This document shows positions 1 through 6,426 of a DNA stretch of 13,926 bases, piece after piece. This DNA is from Candidatus Poribacteria bacterium (lineage in GTDB: Bacteria; Poribacteria; WGA-4E; PCPOR2b). The DNA is taken from the NCBI GenBank assembly GCA_027296925.1, contig JAPUIP010000230.1, forward strand, positions 1 through 13,926, written 5' to 3'. The notes under the pieces are model-generated. The model was not told where the DNA came from and made no database searches. It saw only the letters and a program-made list of their open reading frames with translations. The position numbers were made by a program, and so were the translations under genes. The number at the start of each line of letters is the position of its first letter. The first letter of the stretch is position 1.

Positions 1-771
1 CCGGTGAGCAGTTCTGGACACCTTGTATTGGCGCAACATTTTCTTGGTTTGAAGGAACCGCAGATCCGCTTCGATGTGATGCTTCATCTCGGGACGCTCG
101 GCGCGGTGGTCATCGTTTACTATCGATCGATCTGGTCGTTGGGCCGAACAAGCCTTTCCAGTGCCGCCAACGTGAATTTTTACCGACATCCCATCCGCAT
201 CATCAACAACGCACCCGATCTCAAATGGGTCTGGTTCATCCTGCTTGGCTCAATTCCAACTGGGCTAATTGCCATTTTATTCAAAGATCAGTTGGAAGCA
301 CTCTTTGCCAAACCGATGGTTGTCGCCTGTATGCTAATCATCACCGGTCTTATCTTGCAACTGCCACGTCTGAGACGAAACGGGTTGAAAATGGATTCCC
401 CGTTACGGGCCTGGCATGCACCACTCATCGGCATCGCTCAGGGATTCGCTATCACGCCGGGGATTTCCAGATCTGGCGCAACGATCTCCCTTTCGCTGTT
501 ATTCGGCATCTCTCCGCGGATTGCGGCCCAGTACTCGTTTCTCCTCTCCATTCCCGCCATTCTTGGAGCGGTCCTCCTCAAGCTCAAAGACGTAACGGAA
601 ATCACGATTGCGCCCACCGTTATCGCAATCGGCATGCTGACTTCGTTTGTCGTGGGTTACATCGCCTTGCGCATCCTGCTCGCTATGCTCAATCGGGGGA
701 GATTGTCCGTCTTCTCCTACTACTGTTTCGTGCTGGGAGGGGGCGTAGTTCTGATTAAGCTCGCGTTGTAA
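1..771 (+). CDS. uppP: Undecaprenyl-diphosphate phosphatase UppP (5' end missing)
   Basis: Integral membrane enzyme that removes a phosphate from undecaprenyl diphosphate, recycling the lipid carrier of peptidoglycan and other envelope polymers. The frame is open from base 1, and the first visible residues are PVSSSGHLVL, the conserved first motif of the family. About 25 residues of N-terminus, including the upstream Glu-rich motif, therefore lie outside the window; the GTG at 4 is an internal valine, not the start. The second signature, PGISRSGAT, is at visible residues 153-161. Several long hydrophobic stretches (about 28-41, 76-92, 105-120, 165-195, 205-230 and 240-255) fit a polytopic protein. 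It ends with TAA at 769-771, only 28 bp from the converging stop of the next gene, with no clear terminator between. The family assignment is firm. Confidence 0.93.
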   Translation, partial: PVSSSGHLVLAQHFLGLKEPQIRFDVMLHLGTLGAVVIVYYRSIWSLGRTSLSSAANVNFYRHPIRIINNAPDLKWVWFILLGSIPTGLIAILFKDQLEALFAKPMVVACMLIITGLILQLPRLRRNGLKMDSPLRAWHAPLIGIAQGFAITPGISRSGATISLSLLFGISPRIAAQYSFLLSIPAILGAVLLKLKDVTEITIAPTVIAIGMLTSFVVGYIALRILLAMLNRGRLSVFSYYCFVLGGGVVLIKLAL

Positions 772-799
772 AGCGCATCAAGTTTCGGAAGAGGTACGG

Positions 800-1813
800 C
801 TACTGATCGGATACTTTGATCAGTCGTTTGCCGATATTATCCCCTTTCAGCATGCCGATGAACGCAGCAGGCGCGTTTTCGAACCCCTCTACAATATCTT
901 CTCTGTACTTCAGTTTTCCCGCCTTAATCCATTCCGCCATCTGCCGGCGGCCTTCGTCATGTTTGTCGGCAAACTCAAAAACGAGAAATCCTTCGATCTT
1001 TGCCCGCTTGGTGATCAGGTGCCACAGAAAGCGTGGGCCGAGTTCTGGATTTTCCAGATTGTATTGGGAGATCTGGCCGCAAATCGAAACTCGCGCCTTC
1101 ACGTTCATCAGGGGAAAGACCGCATCGGTGATCGCGCCGCCGACGTTGTCAAAATAGACGTCGAGCCCGTCTGGACACAGCTCCTGCAGCTTTTCGCCAT
1201 AATCTTCGGTCGTCTTGTAATTGAAGGCGGCATCAAAGCCAAGTTCGTTGGTGACATAATCGATTTTGCGATCGCTGCCAGCGATGCCGACCACCCGACA
1301 GCCTTTGATTTTCGCGATTTGCCCCACGAGGGAACCCACCGCACCGGCGGCGCCCGAGACCACAACGGTTTCCCCCGGCTGCGGCTGGGTGATCTCCAAT
1401 AGACCGAAGTATGCGGTCATGCCGGGCATACCGAGTACGCCGATCGCCGTGGATATAGGAGCAAGCGTCGGATCGACCTTTCGAAGATTGTCCCCATCGG
1501 ATAGTGCATACTCCTGCCAGCCCAAACTTCCCTCGACAATATCTCCCTCCTGAAAGTCGGAGTGATTCGAGGAGTTGACTTCGCCAACAATACTGCCTAT
1601 CATGACCTCGCCAATTTCGACATATGCGGCGTAGGAAGCTCTCGCATTCATGCGTCCACGCATATACGGGTCTACGGAGAGGTATATGGTGCGTACAAGC
1701 ACTTGTCCGGCGTCGGGCGTTGGTATAGGCGCGGAAACCAGTTTGAAATCCGAGAGTTTAGGATAGCTAACAGGCCTGGCGGCTAAGGTAATTTGCCGAT
1801 TGATGTTTGCCAT
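800..1813 (-). CDS. Zinc-independent MDR-family NADP-dependent oxidoreductase
   Basis: Cytosolic medium-chain dehydrogenase/reductase of the leukotriene B4 dehydrogenase / YncB-CurA type, which reduces alkenal or enone double bonds with NADPH. The length (337 aa) is normal. An N-terminal GroES-like part carries the motif LSVDPYMRGRM (about 46-56). The Rossmann part carries VSGAAGAVGSLVGQIAK (about 152-168), whose glycine-rich turn binds NADP. The cysteine and histidine pattern of the zinc ADHs is absent. The C-terminus KGDNIGKRLIKV is typical of the group. The ATG at 1813 follows a GGAGG SD at about 10 nt. It lies 68 bp downstream of the Fur-like gene on the same strand, with a hairpin in between, so the two may be co-transcribed. 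The real substrate cannot be told from sequence. Confidence 0.9.
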   Translation of the reverse strand: MANINRQITLAARPVSYPKLSDFKLVSAPIPTPDAGQVLVRTIYLSVDPYMRGRMNARASYAAYVEIGEVMIGSIVGEVNSSNHSDFQEGDIVEGSLGWQEYALSDGDNLRKVDPTLAPISTAIGVLGMPGMTAYFGLLEITQPQPGETVVVSGAAGAVGSLVGQIAKIKGCRVVGIAGSDRKIDYVTNELGFDAAFNYKTTEDYGEKLQELCPDGLDVYFDNVGGAITDAVFPLMNVKARVSICGQISQYNLENPELGPRFLWHLITKRAKIEGFLVFEFADKHDEGRRQMAEWIKAGKLKYREDIVEGFENAPAAFIGMLKGDNIGKRLIKVSDQ

Positions 1814-1835
1814 TGAGATGTTTCCTCCAAAGTAG

Positions 1836-1855
1836 GGGCTTAGTCTGCTAAACCC
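1836..1855 (-). promoter_or_regulatory. Hairpin between the Fur-like gene and the MDR gene
   Basis: On the minus strand GGGTTTAG, loop CAGA, CTAAGCCC forms an 8-bp stem with one G-U pair in a 4-nt loop, just upstream of the SD of the oxidoreductase gene. No run of T follows, so it is not a classical intrinsic terminator. It could stabilise an mRNA end, attenuate read-through, or act as a protein-binding dyad. The structure is visible; the function is unknown. Confidence 0.3.
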
Positions 1856-1881
1856 TCAACCAAAAATAGAATGCCTCTTGG

Positions 1882-2340
1882 TTAAATCTCATCCATTTGA
1901 CACTCGAAACAGTATCCCAAGATCTCGTTTCTATATTTCATTGGTCTAAATTTGTGCGTTTGGCAGACCGCTTCTTGGAGCGCATTGATCTCCGGTTCTC
2001 TGAACTCGATGATTTTACCACATCGCAGGCAGATGAGGTGGGCATGTTGCTGGAGTGCGTGGATATGTTCATAATGAGAATGCTTTTGTGCGTCGATCAC
2101 TTCGGTGAGCAGCCCGCTTTTGGCGAGCAAGGGTAACGTCCTATAGATTGTCGCTCTAGAAACCGAATACCCGTCTTGGCGCATACGGACCAAAAGATCC
2201 TCCGCTTGAAAGTGATCATCGTAAGCGAAGATCTGTTCAAGAATCGCCTTTCGTTCTGACGTCAGTTTGAATCCATTGCTTTTCAGGTATTCTCGAAATT
2301 TCTCGACAAATTTCGGGTGGATCGATTTTCTTTTTTCCAT
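1882..2340 (-). CDS. Fur-family metal/peroxide-responsive transcriptional regulator
   Basis: Ferric-uptake-regulator family repressor of 152 aa. The N-terminal winged helix is clear: GFKLTSERKAILEQIF (about 23-38), HFQAEDLL and the recognition segment VSRATIYRTLPLL. The dimerisation and metal domain has a His-rich segment (HSHYEHIHALQQHAH) and two CxxC pairs, CLRCGK and CFECQM, which form the structural zinc site seen in many Fur/PerR/Zur proteins. The ATG at 2340 is preferred because it has AAGGAG nine bases upstream; an in-frame GTG two codons earlier is only three bases from that SD. It lies 94 bp downstream of the aminotransferase gene on the same strand. Whether it senses Fe, Zn, Mn or peroxide cannot be decided here, so no symbol is given. 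Confidence 0.9.
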   Translation of the reverse strand: MEKRKSIHPKFVEKFREYLKSNGFKLTSERKAILEQIFAYDDHFQAEDLLVRMRQDGYSVSRATIYRTLPLLAKSGLLTEVIDAQKHSHYEHIHALQQHAHLICLRCGKIIEFREPEINALQEAVCQTHKFRPMKYRNEILGYCFECQMDEI

Positions 2341-2434
2341 GATCACGATCTCCTTATGTTAGGAACGATGGGGCGATAAAACAATCGGGGTCGGCGTTGA
2401 TAAGTTTGGAAAGTTACGCGGTACATGGGACACA

Positions 2435-3586
2435 TCACGCTTCATTCGTGGATTGCCGATGAAACACTTCTTGTGCCGCAGTCACCCCGGCACCGATTGG
2501 CACATCGTAACCAATTTCTGCCAATCCCCTTTCGAGTGCAGAGATTGCTACGATCACGTCATATTCACCCATCCAGCCAAGATGCGCGATTCGAATGATT
2601 TTACCGCTCAATCCGCTTTGTCCGCCGGCGTAAGTGACCCCGTGCTTTTCGCGCATCATTTTTACAAATGCCTTCCCATCAACCGCCTCCGGCAAACGGA
2701 TGGACGTTAAGGTGTTTGCCGGATTGGAGGCAAAGAGGTTGAGTCCAAGGGCTTTGACTGCACTTCGCGTTGCTTCGGCGAGTCGGGCGTGACGTGCAAT
2801 GACATTTCGGACGCCCTCAGAACAAATTAAATTCAGCGCATATTGTAACGCAACGATAAACGTGATTGCTGGCGTGTAGGGCACGGAACCCTCTAAGCCA
2901 GATTCACGCGCTTTCCGGAGGTCAAAATAGTATCTCGGAAGATCCGCGCTTTTCGTCGCCTCCCACGCCCGATCGTTCAATGTTGCAAAGCCGAGCCCCG
3001 GCGGTGTCATCAGCCCCTTCTGTGAGCATGAGACAACGACATCCACCCCCCAATTGTCCATCTGCAGATCGTCCGCGCAAAGTGCGCTGACCGCATCGAC
3101 GACGAGCAACGTCGGACGTTCTTTGGTGATCTGGGCGAGGCTTTCAATGTCGTGCAACGCCCCGGTTGACGTCTCGCAGAGCGTTGACAGCACAGCTTTC
3201 GTTTCCGGACGTTTACCCAGTCGCTCCGCCACCATCTGCGGGTCAACGGAATTTCCCCACTCGACATCGATCGCATCAAATTCAACACCGTAAGCGGTAC
3301 AGAGCTCTCCCCAGCGTTCGCCAAATTTGCCGCTCCGGATGACGATAACGCGGTCGTTGCGAGATAGCAGATTGGTCACGGCGCCTTCCATCGCGCCGGT
3401 CCCAGAGGACGTCAGAAGCATGACGTCGTTCTGGGTTTGGAAAACAGCCTTGAGCTTTTCCAAGACGTCTTTGATCAGTTTAACTGCCTCTGCTGATCGA
3501 TGGTAGTCGATCGGACTCGCCATCGAAAGCAACGCTTCCGGCGGAATCGGTGTGGGACCTGGGGTAAACAGAAAGTGCTTTTTCAT
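2435..3586 (-). CDS. Class V PLP aminotransferase, alanine-glyoxylate / serine-pyruvate type
   Basis: Fold type I PLP enzyme of 383 aa, close to the alanine-glyoxylate, serine-glyoxylate and serine-pyruvate aminotransferases and to the 'soluble hydrogenase small subunit' annotation of the same family. The N-terminal FTPGPTPIPPE is the family hallmark. SSGTGAMEGAV (about 60-70) is the cofactor phosphate region, VVDAVSAL (about 163-170) holds the Asp that contacts the PLP ring nitrogen, and SCSQKGLMTPPGLGF has the Schiff-base lysine at about residue 190. I chose the ATG at 3586 because the family starts at this motif and AAAGGAG lies about 11 nt upstream; the 16 codons before it are unlike the family. 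An extended -10 promoter lies upstream at 3641-3649. The substrate (glyoxylate or pyruvate with Ala or Ser) is uncertain. Confidence 0.9.
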   Translation of the reverse strand: MKKHFLFTPGPTPIPPEALLSMASPIDYHRSAEAVKLIKDVLEKLKAVFQTQNDVMLLTSSGTGAMEGAVTNLLSRNDRVIVIRSGKFGERWGELCTAYGVEFDAIDVEWGNSVDPQMVAERLGKRPETKAVLSTLCETSTGALHDIESLAQITKERPTLLVVDAVSALCADDLQMDNWGVDVVVSCSQKGLMTPPGLGFATLNDRAWEATKSADLPRYYFDLRKARESGLEGSVPYTPAITFIVALQYALNLICSEGVRNVIARHARLAEATRSAVKALGLNLFASNPANTLTSIRLPEAVDGKAFVKMMREKHGVTYAGGQSGLSGKIIRIAHLGWMGEYDVIVAISALERGLAEIGYDVPIGAGVTAAQEVFHRQSTNEA

Positions 3587-3640
3587 AACGGCTATCACTC
3601 CTTTTTTGTAATGCTGGTTTGGGAGGCGTCGCATTGGGAG

Positions 3641-3669
3641 ATTATACCAGCCAAAGTTGGTACAAGATT
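3641..3669 (-). promoter_or_regulatory. Promoter of the aminotransferase gene (extended -10)
   Basis: On the minus strand a perfect TATAAT (complement of 3641-3646) is preceded by TGG, giving an extended -10. The -35 region 17 bp upstream (AATCTT) is poor. The imperfect dyad CCAA-CT-TTGG sits in the spacer. The MITE-like element begins at 3670, so it abuts this promoter directly. Transcription would start near 3634, leaving about a 50-nt leader before the ATG at 3586. Confidence 0.55.
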
Positions 3670-3788
3670 TAAGTAATTTTCAAAAAGAAAGTAATGGTTT
3701 GTAGTAAGGCGATTCATCGCCGTCCCAAACGCGCAATGAATTGCGCTACTACGAACGGAATGTATAGTTTAATCCTGAAAATTACTTA
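3670..3788. repeat. MITE-like element with 13-bp terminal inverted repeats and internal cloverleaf
   Basis: A perfect 13-bp inverted repeat bounds the element: TAAGTAATTTTCA at 3670-3682 and TGAAAATTACTTA at 3776-3788. Inside it is a second nested structure. GTAGTA (3701-3706) pairs with TACTAC (3747-3752), and between them lie two perfect hairpins, GGCGAT-TC-ATCGCC (3708-3721) and GCGCAAT-GA-ATTGCGC (3731-3746). The element can therefore fold as a three-way structure on either strand. It encodes nothing and lies 4 bp from the stop codon of the alkyltransferase gene and next to the aminotransferase promoter. No clear target duplication is seen. Size and TIRs fit a non-autonomous mobile element or a REP/BIME-like dispersed repeat; only one copy is in this window, so its dispersal is inferred. 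Confidence 0.6.
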
Positions 3789-3792
3789 CGTT

Positions 3793-4302
3793 TTACCTGA
3801 CACGCTCGAGTGTAAGCAGTCGCTGTTTCCAGTGCAGGCCACCGGAATAACCACCGAGTCCACCATCACTGCGGATCACGCGATGACATGGGACAATGAT
3901 TGGCAGCGGATTCGCGCCCATCGCCCCACCGACAGCTCTCGCGGATTTCGACCTGTGAATCTGCTGCGCAATCCAACCGTAGGTGCGAACTTCGCCATGC
4001 GGGATTTGACGCGCAGCTTGCCAAACGCGCTTCCGAAATGCCGTTCCAGTCTCTAAATCAAGATTCAGCGAAAAATCAACGGGGTTGCCATTGAAGTAGC
4101 GTGTGAGTAGATCTACGACTTCCGACAAACCGGCATCGGATTTTGTAGCCTCTATTTCACCGAGCAGGAGATTTTCGGCATCGGTTTCTGTCGAGGCGCC
4201 AAAGCTCACGCGCGCAACGCCTCGCTCCGACCGGGCGACGCTCACCCAGCCGAACGGCGATTTGAAGCAAGTATAGTTCATCTGAATATCGCATCTGTGC
4301 AT
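3793..4302 (-). CDS. ogt: O6-alkylguanine-DNA alkyltransferase (methylated-DNA-cysteine methyltransferase)
   Basis: Suicide DNA-repair protein of 169 aa that transfers the alkyl group from O6-alkylguanine (and O4-alkylthymine) to its own cysteine. The active-site motif PCHRVI is at 138-143 with the acceptor Cys139. Ahead of it, RAVGGAMGANPLPIIV supplies the helix-turn-helix arginine finger and the Asn hinge. VRTYGWIAQQI and GGYSGGLHWKQRLL complete the domain. The N-terminal half is the usual weakly conserved ribonuclease-like fold. The ATG at 4302 has AAAGG about 9 nt upstream; an internal ATG seven codons later (4281) has no SD. Just downstream lies the MITE-like element. The family is certain; whether it is orthologous to Ogt or to the C-terminal half of Ada is less so. 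Confidence 0.92.
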   Translation of the reverse strand: MHRCDIQMNYTCFKSPFGWVSVARSERGVARVSFGASTETDAENLLLGEIEATKSDAGLSEVVDLLTRYFNGNPVDFSLNLDLETGTAFRKRVWQAARQIPHGEVRTYGWIAQQIHRSKSARAVGGAMGANPLPIIVPCHRVIRSDGGLGGYSGGLHWKQRLLTLERVR

Positions 4303-4350
4303 CTTCCGAACCTTTCGTCACAAAGGGGATATTGCGTGAGAATAAAGGGG

Positions 4351-4536
4351 TTACTGGAAAATCTGAGTGAAGAGGAGTTGTCCCAACCGCGCCTTTAATC
4401 GTTCAAAGTCGCCGGGGCTGAACAGCATACGGGGATGCTCTTGCGGAATCCCCTGTCGAAGCTCCGCCTCGTCCGGGAAGCGCGGCGTGTCCATCGCTTG
4501 GCTATATGTCGGTTGATTGCCTTTATTGTAGCCCAT
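4351..4536 (-). pseudogene. Probable remnant: N-terminus of a heparinase/alginate-lyase-like protein
   Basis: A 61-codon minus-strand frame ends with QEHPRMLFSPGDFERLKARLGQ. The pattern HPRLLFxPxDxxRLKARL is typical of the N-terminal region of large secreted polysaccharide lyases (heparinase II/III or DUF4962-type proteins), which are normally many hundreds of residues long. Here the frame stops at TAA (4351-4353) right after this motif, and I find no continuation in the other minus-strand frames before the ogt-like start at 4302. No convincing SD precedes the ATGs at 4536 or 4494. I read it as the stump of a deleted gene. The likeness is from memory of the family; a short functional peptide or chance cannot be excluded. 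Confidence 0.35.
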
Positions 4537-4742
4537 GGGGGTGCTTCTTTGACATCTTCCCTAATTTTTTCTCTGACAGTCCATCTGAAAGTCAGTCTAC
4601 AATGCATTACCCATCAGAGGGGATTGGAAAGTCCATGTCGATAAGTTTACCACATCTTTTAAGGGAGTTCCAAAAATATTATTGGACCCCTAGTCTTAGC
4701 TATCGAAGGCAGGCAGATCCCCCCGGCGTTATCATGTATGTG

Positions 4743-4771
4743 TTGCCAGAATTATAAGAAGTTGGTATACT
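4743..4771 (+). promoter_or_regulatory. Sigma-70-type promoter of the rsmH-ftsL-ftsI operon
   Basis: TTGCCA (4743-4748), a 17-bp spacer and TATACT (4766-4771), with an upstream TGG that makes an extended -10. Both hexamers match the consensus at five of six positions. The start would fall near 4778, giving a 5' leader of about 258 nt before rsmH. It points directly at the dcw genes. Confidence 0.65.
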
Positions 4772-4775
4772 ACAG

Positions 4776-5035
4776 GCAGGCGGGCGCATCGAAATAATCC
4801 GGGCCTGCGAAATGGAGAACATTCCAAAACGGCTATGTCTACCGGGCGTTTGAGACGTGCCCTCGAACGGGAAGGACCGGGGACGGGTGCTCGAGCTGGG
4901 AGTCTTTCGTTGTAGCCGGCGATCTGAAAGTTGGAAACACAGTCCGGCTGTACACTGGCCGCCTACCCTACTTGGGCAGTTGAGCAAGAGGCAGCGAAAT
5001 TTAGCGAAAAAAGATCCAGGAGATGTCAAGAAGAG
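4776..5035 (+). ncRNA. Long structured 5' leader of rsmH (candidate cis-regulatory RNA)
   Basis: Hairpins visible in order: GCAGGC/GCCTGC (4776-4781 with 4803-4808), TGGA/TCCA (4813-4826), GGGCGT/ACG-CCC (4844-4862), an alternative CCC-TCGAAC-GGG (4860-4871) that shares the CCC with the previous stem, and the strong AGCCGG/CCGGCT (4914-4919 with 4944-4949), extended by GT/AC. The last encloses a purine-rich loop with an inner CTG/CAG. A 13-codon reading frame (4812-4853) lies inside but has no SD. I do not recognise a known riboswitch, RNase P RNA, 6S RNA or SRP RNA. A conserved 'mraW motif' RNA is known upstream of this gene in Actinobacteria, but I cannot say this is related. Confidence 0.35.
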
Positions 5036-5995
5036 ATGAATGTCCCCCACACGCCAGTCTTAGTGAGTGAAGCGGTTGAGGCGTTAAAGCCGAAAAGTAG
5101 CGGTTTTTATGTGGATGGCACGATTGGGCTAGGCGGGCATGCTGCTGCTATTTTACAAGCGTGCCCGCCAAATGGACGACTTCTCGGTATTGATTTAGAC
5201 GCGGCTGCACTGGCGATTGCCAGGGAAAGGCTGAGAGAATATGAAGGCCGGTTGACTCTCGCTCAGGGAAATTTCGCTGATTTGGATCAGATCCTTGAAA
5301 AACACACACATCAACCAAAAGCAGATGCGAAGGTCGATGGGATTCTGCTCGATTTGGGCGTGTCTTCCCTGCAGCTCGACACACCGGATAGAGGATTCAG
5401 TTTTACGCACGCTGGTCCGCTGGACATGCGGATGAGCCGAAGTCAGTCGCTTTCGGCGGCACAAGTTGTGAACCAGAGCACCGAAAGCGAACTTGCTCAT
5501 ATTTTCACTCGCTTCGGTGAAGAACGTTGGTCCCGAAGGATTGCGCATCGAGTTGTTCAAGCCCGGAAGGTTCAGCCCATCTCCACAACCCTCCAACTTG
5601 CTGAAGTTGTTCTGCAGGCGATTCCCCAAAAAGCGACACGCGGACGTATTCATCCCGCGACGCGGGTTTTTCAGGCGCTGCGGATTTATGTCAATAATGA
5701 ACTCAAGAATCTTCATGCTGGCATAGATTGTGCCGTTTCTACCTTGAAACCCGATGGACGCATCTGTGTCATCTCCTTTCATTCCCTCGAAGATCGAATC
5801 GTTAAAGAGCGTTTTCGTGCCTTATCCCGAGCCTGTATTTGCCCCCCCAAAACACCCATTTGTGTCTGTCATCACACACCATCCCTTCAAATACTTACCA
5901 AACGCCCAATAACTCCAAAACCCGATGAAATTCGACAAAATCCTCGGTCTCGAAGCGCAAAACTGCGCGCTGCTGTGCGGATCGGCGAATCCTAA
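5036..5995 (+). CDS. rsmH: 16S rRNA (cytosine(1402)-N4)-methyltransferase RsmH (MraW)
   Basis: SAM-dependent enzyme that methylates N4 of C1402 in the decoding centre of 16S rRNA; 319 aa, the usual size. Visible motifs are HTPVLVSEAV at the N-terminus, DGTIGLGGH (27-35, SAM site), LLGIDLD, LLDLGVSSLQLD, HPATRVFQALRIYVNNEL, ISFHSLEDRIVK and the C-terminal NPRSRSAKLRA. A Cys-rich segment, CICPPKTPICVC, matches the usual CxCP...CxC insert. The ATG at 5036 is chosen because the family begins HxPVL; GGAGA lies about 12 nt upstream and AAGAAGAG is directly adjacent. A longer reading to 4931 has no family likeness. It is the first gene of the dcw block, followed by ftsL after 84 bp. A run of seven C at about 5839-5845 keeps frame. 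Confidence 0.96.
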   Translation: MNVPHTPVLVSEAVEALKPKSSGFYVDGTIGLGGHAAAILQACPPNGRLLGIDLDAAALAIARERLREYEGRLTLAQGNFADLDQILEKHTHQPKADAKVDGILLDLGVSSLQLDTPDRGFSFTHAGPLDMRMSRSQSLSAAQVVNQSTESELAHIFTRFGEERWSRRIAHRVVQARKVQPISTTLQLAEVVLQAIPQKATRGRIHPATRVFQALRIYVNNELKNLHAGIDCAVSTLKPDGRICVISFHSLEDRIVKERFRALSRACICPPKTPICVCHHTPSLQILTKRPITPKPDEIRQNPRSRSAKLRAAVRIGES

Positions 5996-6079
5996 ACTGA
6001 GTATTAATCGTTGACAAGCAATAAAGAACGGTGTCAACTTAACCAACCTGTAACCGAAAGGCTATAAGCATCACATACA

Positions 6080-6373
6080 ATGAAATCCCGACAACCGAGC
6101 CATTCAACAAAATTTCCTCCGTTTGCATACTTCGCTTTAGTGATTTATATCTGCATTTTCTTCGGAAGTGCATGGTTTTCGTCATACCAGAATCGAGTTG
6201 CCCGGCAAATGGTCGAAGTCTTCAAGCAACAGGAAAATCAATTACTCGACGAGATTGGCAAGCGTGAAATAGAGGAAGCTGACTTGACTTCGATTGAGCG
6301 CATTCACGAAATCGCGCGAGAATTCGAGATGATTCAATCCTCCGAACCAGCCTACGTATTGAGCAATCAGTAA
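6080..6373 (+). CDS. ftsL: FtsL-like septum protein (bitopic, coiled coil)
   Basis: Small 97-aa protein between rsmH and the division transpeptidase, exactly where ftsL sits in dcw clusters. A short basic cytoplasmic N-terminus precedes a single membrane span (about 15-33, rich in Phe, Tyr and Ile). After it comes a charged, heptad-like periplasmic segment (about 38-85) consistent with the FtsL/FtsB coiled coil. Primary sequence conservation in this family is very low, so the call rests on position, size and topology. There is no good SD at the ATG (a GAAAGG lies some 20 nt upstream). In the known system it links FtsB/FtsQ to the FtsWI synthase. Confidence 0.75.
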   Translation: MKSRQPSHSTKFPPFAYFALVIYICIFFGSAWFSSYQNRVARQMVEVFKQQENQLLDEIGKREIEEADLTSIERIHEIAREFEMIQSSEPAYVLSNQ

Positions 6374-6426
6374 CAGCAGCGTGAATCAAGATTTCGGGCT
6401 GTTCCAGGTATAAATCGATCCAAAGC

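Larger units (their letters stand above)
4303..5035. other. 733-bp gene-poor region between the ogt-like gene and the dcw block
   Basis: No intact conserved gene is seen. From left to right it holds a probable minus-strand lyase N-terminal remnant (4351-4536), about 200 bp in which I see no recognisable coding signal (4537-4742), a strong plus-strand promoter (4743-4771), and a hairpin-rich transcribed leader of about 258 nt ending at the rsmH start. No mraZ, the usual first gene of dcw clusters, is present. Confidence 0.7.

Noticed and set aside
772..799. Terminator between the converging uppP and MDR genes
   Set aside because: The 28-bp gap has no GC-rich hairpin or T run.
959..1402. Plus-strand frames opposite the MDR gene
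   Set aside because: Shadows of the clearly conserved minus-strand gene; no motif or SD supports them.
4776..5035. RNase P RNA, 6S, SRP RNA or tmRNA
   Set aside because: I looked for their hallmark conserved segments on both strands and did not find them. The length is also short for RNase P RNA.
4931..5035. N-terminal extension of RsmH from 4931
   Set aside because: The family starts at the HTPVL segment; the 35 extra codons match nothing and overlap the leader.
4700..5050. Minus-strand 116-codon frame in the leader region
   Set aside because: It has no family likeness, overlaps the rsmH promoter and its structured leader, and has irregular composition.
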